From assembly GCA_050122535.1 (NCBI GenBank), contig JASFIT010000273.1:1-6415 (forward strand): 6,415 nucleotides of DNA, given 5' to 3'. The DNA is from JASFEQ01 sp050122535. GTDB lineage: Bacteria > Desulfobacterota > DSM-4660 > Desulfatiglandales > HGW-15. Below are positions 1 through 5,161 of this stretch, piece after piece. A program made the translations under genes and the position numbers. Under the pieces are notes generated by a model. That model was not told where the DNA came from and ran no database searches. It saw nothing but the letters and a program-made list of their open reading frames with translations. How positions within the stretch are numbered: position 1 is the first letter of the stretch; every line of letters starts with the position of its first letter.

Positions 1-1054
1 CAAAACCGAGCAGCACATCGATGCTGATACCCATAGTCTTGGCAAAGCTAGTGAAATAGGCCCGCATCAGATCGGGATGGAATGTGTCTATGCCTGCCGG
101 TACGGGGGTGTGGGTGGTAAAGACATTCGTAGATCGCACAAATTCCAGCGCCTCGTTAAAGCGCATTCCTTTGTCTTCTCTGAGTTCCCGGATGCGCTCA
201 AAGGCCGCAAAGGCAGAGTGGCCTTCATTGATATGGTAGACCGCAGGGTCCAGGCCCAAAGTCCTGAGCATCCGAACACCGCCGATCCCCAGGACCATTT
301 CCTGGCGGATTCTCATCTCTTTGTCCCCGCCGTATAGTTGTGAAGTAATACCTCGCGCCCACTCCGAATTCTCCTTTAAATTGGTATCTAGCAGGAACAA
401 CCTCGTCCTTCCGATATTCACCCGCCAGGCCGCGATATGAACCTCTTCCCCTTTAAGTTCAATAGAGACCTTGACGGGATTGCCATTGCCGTCTCGAACC
501 CGTTCCATGGGCATGGTGGCGAACTGGTTGACCGGATAGGTCTCCATTTGCCAGCCGTCCTGGGTAAGATACTGTCTGAAGTATCCTTTCTGGTAAGCGA
601 GCGAAATGCCGATGACCGGAAGGTTAAGGTCACTAGACGATTTGAGATGATCCCCTGAAAGGATCCCGAGCCCCCCTGAATAGATGGGGAGGCAATCTGC
701 CACGCCGCATTCGGCAATGAAATAGGCCACAGAAAATGGCCGTCCCACTTTTCCGAAAATCGTGGGATCGGGTTTTTCAGTCATGTACCGGTGGAACTCT
801 TGCTTGACCCTCTCCATGTGGGCCAGGAAACCCTCGTCTCTGGCCAAGTCTTCCAAGTCTCTCTGTTTCAGGCGGCACAATAATTCCACAGGGTTTTTTC
901 GAGTATCATCCCAGAGCTCCGGATTCATTCTCTTGAACAGATCACGGCCCTCGTGATTCCATACAAACCACATGTTATCAGACAGATCTTTAATGGCTTG
1001 AAGAGTCTCAGGGATCTTGGGTTTAACATCTAAGACTTTGATAGGTATTGTCAT
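1..1054 (-). CDS. glgP: Alpha-glucan (glycogen) phosphorylase, N-terminal 351 codons, cut by the left window edge
   Basis: GT35 family enzyme that would use phosphate to release glucose-1-phosphate from the non-reducing ends of glycogen or maltodextrin in the cytoplasm, with pyridoxal phosphate as cofactor. Translating the minus strand from the ATG at 1054 gives an uninterrupted frame to position 2. About residues 13-100 resemble the DUF3417 region (NMWFVWNHEGRDLF at 27-40) that precedes the catalytic domain in short, distantly related bacterial phosphorylases. Catalytic-domain motifs follow: YSGGLGILSGDHLKSS (125-140), YQKGYFRQYL (154-163), HINEGHSAF (284-292) and FTTHTPVPAG (322-331). The PLP lysine region lies beyond the window, so activity cannot be judged. 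The start is supported by an AGGA Shine-Dalgarno (1061-1064) six bases upstream. It lies 73 bases downstream of mgtE on the same strand and may be partly cotranscribed with it. Family assignment is secure; the substrate (glycogen versus maltodextrin) is not. Confidence 0.93.
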   Translation of the reverse strand, partial: MTIPIKVLDVKPKIPETLQAIKDLSDNMWFVWNHEGRDLFKRMNPELWDDTRKNPVELLCRLKQRDLEDLARDEGFLAHMERVKQEFHRYMTEKPDPTIFGKVGRPFSVAYFIAECGVADCLPIYSGGLGILSGDHLKSSSDLNLPVIGISLAYQKGYFRQYLTQDGWQMETYPVNQFATMPMERVRDGNGNPVKVSIELKGEEVHIAAWRVNIGRTRLFLLDTNLKENSEWARGITSQLYGGDKEMRIRQEMVLGIGGVRMLRTLGLDPAVYHINEGHSAFAAFERIRELREDKGMRFNEALEFVRSTNVFTTHTPVPAGIDTFHPDLMRAYFTSFAKTMGISIDVLLGF

Positions 1055-1106
1055 TGATCATCCTTTCTTCCACTCGAAGATCTCTCCCTTTTCCACGTAC
1101 AACAGA

Positions 1107-1115
1107 ATTTTACCA
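1107..1115 (-). promoter_or_regulatory. Possible extended -10 promoter element for glgP
   Basis: In the 73-base gap between mgtE and glgP the minus strand reads TGGTAAAAT, which fits an extended -10 (TGn followed by TAAAAT, five of six matches to TATAAT). It would start transcription about 45 bases before the glgP ATG. No convincing -35 lies 16-18 bases upstream. The signal is weak and read-through from mgtE is equally possible. Confidence 0.25.
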
Positions 1116-1127
1116 CATATAACCATC

Positions 1128-2426
1128 CTATCCCACCAGCAAGGGCATGAAGGCTGCCGCAAAACCTAAAAAAGAGGCAAAACCGACCACATCTGTCACT
1201 GTGGTAAGAAAGATGGAGGAGGACTGTGCGGGATCCCGGTTGAGGGCTCTCAACACAATGGGAATTGCCGCGCCAGACAGTCCTGCTACAACCATGTTCA
1301 CGATCATGGCCAAACCGATGACAAGGGTAATGCCTACGTTTCGACTCCAAACCCAGACAGCAGCTGAGGTGGCCACGGCAACAGCTATACCATTCAGCAA
1401 TCCTGCCATCGCCTCTTTCACAATGACCCGCTTTGCCGAACCCGTGAGGATTTCGCGTAGGGCCAATCCGCGCATCACAACGGCCAGGGCCTGGGCACCC
1501 GTGTTGCCACCCTGCCCCGATACGATGGGCAGAAGGACCGCTAGGGCCGTGACTTTCTGAATGACGCCCTCGAAGACGCCCACCACGGCGGCCGCAGCAA
1601 AGGCGGTGACCAGATTGACGTAAAGCCATGGCAGACGCCGCTTCACGACGGTGGAAACCGGTGAAAGGGCCCGTTCATCGCCACCCGCCCCAACCATCTT
1701 TTGCAAGTCTTCAAAGGCCTCAAGTTGCCCTGCACGAAGTGCCTCATCATGTTTGATGACCCCTATGAGTCGGCCATCTGAATCCACAACGGGAAGAGCC
1801 AGAAAGCGGTGTCGCCGCATTAGCGTTAGCACCTCTTCCCGAGCCATGGTTGCAGGCACACTCATTATTTCAGGAGACATAAGGGATTCGATGGTATCGC
1901 GAGGTGAGGCGAGCAGCAGATTTCGCATGTTGAGCACGCCTGCCAGCCTTCCATCCCTATCCGTTACATAGAGGTAAAAGAGCGTCTGACGAGGGGCCTT
2001 TCTCAAGACGCCGATGGCAGACTGGACGTTGAGATCCATTGGGATGGAGGCCACTCGTGGCTCCATCATGCCGCCGGCTGTTTCCGGCGGATAATGCATA
2101 AGGTCACGCAACTCCCTAGCCTTTGTATCGGGAAGACCCGCTAGCGCCTCTTCGCGTCTGCTGGGCTCCAGATGTTGAAGGACCAAAGAGGCCTGTCTTG
2201 GTGACATCCCTGCCAACAACTCATTCGTACGGCTGGGTTCCAACCCTTCCAGGATGGAGCCGGCCTTTTGTGGCGTCAGTCGCTCCAAGAGAAGTCCATT
2301 AAGACGCGATGGGAGCCTATCCAGGATTTTAATCGCTTCAGTCGCCTCAACTTGCTCCAAGGCATTTGCAGCGTCCTTTGGGTGGCTCTCCACAAACGTG
2401 CGAACAAGAGACTCAAGTGTCCTCAT
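1128..2426 (-). CDS. mgtE: Magnesium channel/transporter MgtE with tandem CBS domains
   Basis: Predicted inner-membrane Mg2+-selective channel of the MgtE/SLC41 family, gated by intracellular Mg2+. The 432-residue length is normal (about 450 is typical). A helical MgtE N domain spans about residues 1-105, with repeating 'L..L.P....LL..L' segments. HYPPETAGGMM (111-121) leads into CBS1 (about 122-178), followed by CBS2 (about 184-240), which includes LPVVDSDGRLIGVI (211-224). The plug-helix/linker runs to about 260. Five membrane helices follow from RLPWLYVNLVTAF (264-276). Family signatures are VSGQGGNTGAQALAVVMRG (302-320) and DPAQSSSIFLTTVTDVVGF (398-416). Asp412 aligns by motif with the pore aspartate that binds Mg2+ in the Thermus protein. 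The ATG at 2424-2426 is preceded by a strong GGAGGTGG (2433-2440). The gene sits between the cyclase gene and glgP on the same strand, with its own candidate promoter. No key residue appears missing. Confidence 0.96.
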   Translation of the reverse strand: MRTLESLVRTFVESHPKDAANALEQVEATEAIKILDRLPSRLNGLLLERLTPQKAGSILEGLEPSRTNELLAGMSPRQASLVLQHLEPSRREEALAGLPDTKARELRDLMHYPPETAGGMMEPRVASIPMDLNVQSAIGVLRKAPRQTLFYLYVTDRDGRLAGVLNMRNLLLASPRDTIESLMSPEIMSVPATMAREEVLTLMRRHRFLALPVVDSDGRLIGVIKHDEALRAGQLEAFEDLQKMVGAGGDERALSPVSTVVKRRLPWLYVNLVTAFAAAAVVGVFEGVIQKVTALAVLLPIVSGQGGNTGAQALAVVMRGLALREILTGSAKRVIVKEAMAGLLNGIAVAVATSAAVWVWSRNVGITLVIGLAMIVNMVVAGLSGAAIPIVLRALNRDPAQSSSIFLTTVTDVVGFASFLGFAAAFMPLLVG

Positions 2427-2486
2427 GGTATTCCACCTCCACGTTTTATATCCCTATGCCAGAAGCCTTAGCAAAAGGGAACAAGG

Positions 2487-2496
2487 TGAGCGCTCA
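2487..2496. promoter_or_regulatory. Perfect 10-bp palindrome at the mgtE transcription start, candidate operator
   Basis: TGAGCGCTCA is self-complementary over all ten bases. It begins at the last base of the proposed mgtE -10 box and covers the predicted start of transcription near 2489, a position where a bound repressor would block initiation. The core is the same as in symmetric LacI-type operators, but no lacI-like gene is present here. Binding is inference; the palindrome is directly visible. Confidence 0.4.
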
Positions 2497-2524
2497 TGAT
2501 AGGAAGCATTTCATTCAAAGGCAA
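2496..2524 (-). promoter_or_regulatory. Candidate sigma70 promoter for mgtE
   Basis: On the minus strand, TTGCCT (2519-2524; four of six matches to TTGACA) is followed after exactly 17 bases by TATCAT (2496-2501; five of six matches to TATAAT). Transcription would begin near 2489, giving a 5' leader of about 60 bases that contains the strong mgtE Shine-Dalgarno. This makes mgtE at least partly independent of the cyclase gene upstream. Confidence 0.45.
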
Positions 2525-2549
2525 GATAGTCAGAGCCTATAACCTCAAC

Positions 2550-2590
2550 TCCCAATTTTTTGGGACGGTCCTCAAGCGAACGGAGTTCGC
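2550..2590 (-). other. Two adjacent small hairpins downstream of the cyclase gene
   Basis: Two perfect 6-bp stems sit in the 179-base gap between the cyclase stop and mgtE: GCGAAC/GTTCGC with a 3-base loop (2576-2590) and TCCCAA/TTGGGA with a 4-base loop (2550-2565). A short GGAC/GTCC dyad (2563-2571) lies between them and partly overlaps the second. Neither stem is followed by a T-run in the direction of cyclase transcription, so they are not ordinary intrinsic terminators. They may protect the cyclase mRNA 3' end or weaken read-through into mgtE. Confidence 0.4.
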
Positions 2591-2605
2591 GGTCGGTTTT
2601 CTTCT

Positions 2606-3775
2606 CTATAGTTTTTCTTTGAACTTAAATTCCACCTGAGTCGGTTCTATTTTTATCACCTGAATACGATCGCTCGGCAGACGGATATTATCTCTTGTGA
2701 TAGTAAAGATCTTTCTCCCCAAACTGGCCATGGAAAGGTCAAGTTCTGCCAGCACATTCTTTTCGCTCAGCGTGCTGGCATCCTTTCGAAGCCCTCGTAC
2801 CGTGATTCGTACCTTAGGGTTTACGGGTTGTAAGATTTCCATTTGGGCGGGCATGCCAGCCAGTTGAAGCGAAACGGCAAAGGTTGCCTCAAAATCCTGC
2901 TGCCCTGCAAACAAAAGCCAGAGGAGACTAATTAGAAAGAGTGTGCCGAGCTTAGCGCGCCATTGATTGAGGATAAGGGAGCGTATCTTCCCCTGCCAGG
3001 CAACTTTGGCTTGACTTGGACGCGTAGCGGCTTCCGTGACAAGTCGAGAAAGCTCCTGAGGATCATTTATGGAGAGCATCTCCTTCTCACGGGCCAATGA
3101 CACTTCTCCTCGTTCTTCCGAAACGACCACGACCCATGCATCACACCGTTCTGAAAGGCCCAAGGCCGCCCTGTGTCTTGTCCCCCATTGCTTTGGAAGC
3201 CCCTCGTCGGGGCTCAGGGGGAGATAACAGGCCACCTGAGTAATTCGGCCGTCCCTGATCAAAGTGGCCCCATCATGCAAAGGAGATTCCTTCTGGAAAA
3301 TGCTCATCAACAACTCAGGGGTGGGCTCCCCCTCCAACGCCTGTCCTTCTGCAACAAACTCTTCCGCTCTTTCCGACCGTTCGATGATGACCAATGCACC
3401 AATTTTCCGTTGAGCCAGCGAAAAAATAGCTTGTGTAAACCCCGGGATCCATTTCTCAGGGATAGAGGCCTTGCGTAAACCGATAATCTGCAATGGATTG
3501 ACCCTTTCCAGAGCCTGCCGGATCTCTGACTGAAAGAGAATGATGAGGAGGATGACGAGGACCTGCCACAAAATCTGGAAAAACCAAGTGGTTAGGAAAA
3601 GGCCCCAAGTTCGGGCGACTGTAAATATAATCCCCAAGACCAATAGCCCTACCAGGGCTTTTAAGGCCTTAGTCCCGTGGAACCAAAGGTAGAGATGGTA
3701 AGCCACTACAGTGAGGAAGAGGATGTCCAGAACATCCTGGGGACGCAGATTGGCCATTATAGCGAAAAGATTCAT
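2606..3775 (-). CDS. cdaA: Membrane diadenylate cyclase (CdaA-type DAC) fused to a C-terminal YbbR/CdaR-like domain
   Basis: Predicted to make c-di-AMP from two ATP at the inner membrane. Three N-terminal hydrophobic helices (about 14-32, 38-54, 57-81) are followed by FQSEIRQALERVNPL, typical of CdaA, and a DAC domain (about 85-250). Its signatures are present: LHDGATLIRDG (166-176) holding the DGA motif (168-170), GTRHRAALGLSERCDA (198-213) holding RHR (200-202), and VVVVSEERGEVSLA (215-228). A basic stretch (QGKIRSLILNQWRAK, 261-275) then leads to a fourth helix (about 276-291) and about 98 residues resembling one YbbR repeat, with VRITVRGLR (322-330) and VLAELDLS (341-348). Topology would place the DAC in the cytoplasm and the YbbR part outside the membrane. 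CdaA alone is about 270 residues; here there are 389. CdaR is normally a separate protein with several YbbR repeats, and glmM, a frequent partner, is absent. The start has only a purine-rich GAGAGAAAG upstream; an in-frame ATG at 3757 is an alternative. The DAC call is very secure and the YbbR call fairly secure. Confidence 0.93.
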   Translation of the reverse strand: MNLFAIMANLRPQDVLDILFLTVVAYHLYLWFHGTKALKALVGLLVLGIIFTVARTWGLFLTTWFFQILWQVLVILLIILFQSEIRQALERVNPLQIIGLRKASIPEKWIPGFTQAIFSLAQRKIGALVIIERSERAEEFVAEGQALEGEPTPELLMSIFQKESPLHDGATLIRDGRITQVACYLPLSPDEGLPKQWGTRHRAALGLSERCDAWVVVVSEERGEVSLAREKEMLSINDPQELSRLVTEAATRPSQAKVAWQGKIRSLILNQWRAKLGTLFLISLLWLLFAGQQDFEATFAVSLQLAGMPAQMEILQPVNPKVRITVRGLRKDASTLSEKNVLAELDLSMASLGRKIFTITRDNIRLPSDRIQVIKIEPTQVEFKFKEKL

Positions 3776-3853
3776 ATTTACTTTCTCTCTGAATTAGAAC
3801 CACCCACAATTAAACAGCCTCAAAAAGAGATGCACTTTTGGGGCATTATTAGC

Positions 3854-3886
3854 TGATAAGTATAGCTAAATCCAAAAAACTTATCA
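3854..3886. repeat. 8-bp perfect inverted repeat spanning the cyclase promoter, candidate operator
   Basis: TGATAAGT (3854-3861) and its exact reverse complement ACTTATCA (3879-3886) are separated by 17 bases. One arm overlaps the -10 box and the other overlaps the -35 box of the proposed cyclase promoter, with arm centres 25 bases apart, between two and two and a half helical turns. A regulator binding both arms would cover the promoter. Part of the symmetry may simply come from the promoter boxes being AT-rich. Confidence 0.4.
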
Positions 3887-3887
3887 A
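3859..3887 (-). promoter_or_regulatory. Strong sigma70-like promoter for the diadenylate cyclase gene
   Basis: Minus-strand TTGATA (3882-3887) and TATACT (3859-3864) are separated by exactly 17 bases; each box matches five of six consensus positions. Transcription would begin near 3852, leaving a leader of about 77 bases before the ATG at 3775. The leader shows no c-di-AMP (ydaO-type) riboswitch that I can recognise. Confidence 0.6.
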
Positions 3888-3936
3888 AATAAAACAGTTT
3901 TCATGTGGATCTAAACGAAAATTCGAAAAAACCACC

Positions 3937-3963
3937 TTGAAATACCCAAAAATACATTATAAT
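3937..3963 (+). promoter_or_regulatory. Sigma70-like promoter for corA
   Basis: TTGAAA (3937-3942; five of six) and a perfect TATAAT (3958-3963) lie upstream of corA, with a predicted start near 3970 and a leader of about 30 bases containing the Shine-Dalgarno. The spacer is only 15 bases, two fewer than ideal, which could lower basal strength or signal a need for an activator. Its -35 box is 49 bases from the -35 box of the divergent cyclase promoter. Confidence 0.5.
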
Positions 3964-3988
3964 TTCGACCCAGAGAAAAGATAAAGAC

Positions 3989-3997
3989 GGGAGGTGA
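3989..3997 (+). promoter_or_regulatory. Strong Shine-Dalgarno of corA, compatible with two overlapping starts
   Basis: GGGAGGTGA is close to a full anti-16S match. The bases between GGAGG and the start are six for the GTG at 4001 and nine for the ATG at 4004, so either adjacent codon can serve. The protein would differ by one residue. Confidence 0.75.
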
Positions 3998-4000
3998 ATA

Positions 4001-5068
4001 GTGATGTTGGGAATGATGAAAAAATTCTCAAAACGACCTGGCCTTGCACCAGGAACCTTGGTTCATGTGGGGGAAAAAAAGGTTGAAGAAATCCGAATAC
4101 GGATGATCGACTATGATGAGACACATCTTGAAGAGCGCGAGCTAGATTCTTTGGACGAGTGTTTTCCTTATGCAGACAAGCCCACCGTGACCTGGATCAA
4201 CATCGACGGCCTTCACGAAGTGGATTGGATTGAAAAGATTGGAAAGAACTTCGGTTTACATCCTCTGGTCCTGGAAGGTATCGTCCATACGGAACAGCGT
4301 CCCAAGATGGAGGAATTCGAAAATTACATTTTCATCATCACGAAGATGCTCTCTTATGATGAAGAACAACATCAGCTTAATGCTGAACAGTTTAGCCTGA
4401 TACTCGGCCCCAATTATATTATCACTTTTCAGGAAAGGGTTGGGGACGTCTTTGAAATGGTTCGTGAGAGGCTTAGAAAGGGGAAAGGCCGTATCAGAAA
4501 GAGGCCGCCTGACTATTTGGCATACGCTCTGATAGATGCCGTTGTGGATCACTATTTCCTTGTTCTTGAAAGAATCGCGGAAAGGGTGGAATCCTTGGAA
4601 GAAGAGCTGGTTACCAACCCAACACCCGAGACTCTGCAGACAATACATCATCTAAAAAGAGATCTCATTTTTCTGCGCAAGTCCGTCTGGCCTCTGAGAG
4701 AATTGATCGGTGGTCTTGAGAGAGGAGAATCCAGTTTGGTGCAAGAAAAGACAACCGTTTTTCTCCGAGATGTCTATGACCATACGATTCAAGTAATCGA
4801 TACCGTAGAGTCACTTCGGGACATGGTTTCAGGGATGCTTGACGTTTATCTCTCGAGCGTGAGCAATAAAATGAACGAGGTAATGAAGGTCTTGACCATC
4901 ATAGCCACCATATTCATCCCCATGACCTTTATCGCGGGAATATACGGCATGAATTTTGAGTTCATGCCGGAACTCAAATGGCATTATGGCTATCATCTTG
5001 TGTGGGTCCTTATCGTAGCCATTGCCGTTATTATGTTGTTCTACTTTAGAAGAAAGAAATGGTTATGA
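4001..5068 (+). CDS. corA: Magnesium/cobalt channel CorA
   Basis: Predicted pentameric inner-membrane Mg2+ (also Co2+/Ni2+) channel of the CorA/2-TM-GxN superfamily. Its 355 residues fit the Thermotoga-like branch. A cytoplasmic alpha/beta domain spans about residues 18-150 (TWINIDGLHE at 64-73, HPLVLEGIVHTEQRPKMEEF at 87-106). The long stalk helices (about 155-290) carry heptad-like charge, for example RIAERVESLEEELV (191-204). TM1 (about 296-315) ends in the invariant YGMNFEFMPEL (315-325), with the GMN selectivity motif at 316-318. TM2 (about 333-349) is followed by the basic cytoplasmic tail RRKKWL. All diagnostic residues are present. The start is the GTG at 4001 or the ATG at 4004. The gene is divergent from the cyclase gene, with its own promoter, and 93 bases upstream of dnaJ. 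CorA relatives can transport Zn2+ or efflux cations, so Mg2+ uptake is the likely but not proven role. Confidence 0.96.
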   Translation: MMLGMMKKFSKRPGLAPGTLVHVGEKKVEEIRIRMIDYDETHLEERELDSLDECFPYADKPTVTWINIDGLHEVDWIEKIGKNFGLHPLVLEGIVHTEQRPKMEEFENYIFIITKMLSYDEEQHQLNAEQFSLILGPNYIITFQERVGDVFEMVRERLRKGKGRIRKRPPDYLAYALIDAVVDHYFLVLERIAERVESLEEELVTNPTPETLQTIHHLKRDLIFLRKSVWPLRELIGGLERGESSLVQEKTTVFLRDVYDHTIQVIDTVESLRDMVSGMLDVYLSSVSNKMNEVMKVLTIIATIFIPMTFIAGIYGMNFEFMPELKWHYGYHLVWVLIVAIAVIMLFYFRRKKWL

Positions 5069-5110
5069 GTATATCTCACGAACACAAATGAGTTGTCCCC
5101 AGATGCCTTT

Positions 5111-5116
5111 TATAAT
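5111..5116 (+). promoter_or_regulatory. Isolated consensus -10 box upstream of dnaJ
   Basis: The 93-base gap between corA and dnaJ contains a perfect TATAAT, 45 bases before the dnaJ ATG. No good -35 hexamer lies at 16-18 bases; TTGTCC (5093-5098) is only 12 bases away. It may be a weak or activator-dependent promoter, or chance in an AT-rich stretch. No terminator is visible after corA, so read-through from corA is also plausible. Confidence 0.3.
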
Positions 5117-5161
5117 ATGAAAATGCGTAGAAATAGAGTTACTCGACTGGTTTGGTGATTC

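Noticed and set aside
77..956. Open frames on both strands within the phosphorylase region (for example 77-337 and 437-658 plus, 418-717 minus)
   Set aside because: All are shadows of the continuous phosphorylase frame from 1054 to the left edge, which carries clear GT35 motifs.
1051..1629. Minus-strand open frame of 192 codons overlapping the end of mgtE
   Set aside because: It lies in another frame of mgtE on the same strand, has a Gly/Arg/Cys/His-rich composition with no family features, and would run through the mgtE stop to the glgP start. mgtE is unambiguous by motifs.
1147..1971. Plus-strand open frames opposite mgtE (1147-1560 and 1651-1971)
   Set aside because: Their compositions are those of complements of a real gene, there is no ribosome binding site, and no recognisable domain is present.
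2445..2450. TATAAA close to mgtE as its -10 box
   Set aside because: Transcription would start at or inside the Shine-Dalgarno, leaving no usable ribosome binding site.
2427..2605. M-box type Mg2+ riboswitch in front of mgtE
   Set aside because: The conserved M-box sequence blocks are not recognisable, and the candidate mgtE promoter leaves a leader of only about 60 bases. A covariance-model search would settle it.
3776..3852. c-di-AMP (ydaO) riboswitch in the cyclase leader
   Set aside because: The leader of about 77 bases is too short and lacks the conserved blocks I would expect.
4256..4651. Minus-strand 131-codon frame opposite corA
   Set aside because: It is fully inside corA, has no Shine-Dalgarno or domain features, and corA is certain.
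5073..5110. Heat-shock (sigma32-like) promoter for dnaJ, suggested by CCCCAGAT at 5097-5104
   Set aside because: No CTTGAA-like -35 element is found at the right distance upstream, so only half of the signal exists.
5088..5120. Ten-codon open frame (MSCPQMPFII) upstream of dnaJ, a possible leader peptide
   Set aside because: It has no Shine-Dalgarno and overlaps the candidate -10 box, so it would not be on a transcript from that promoter.
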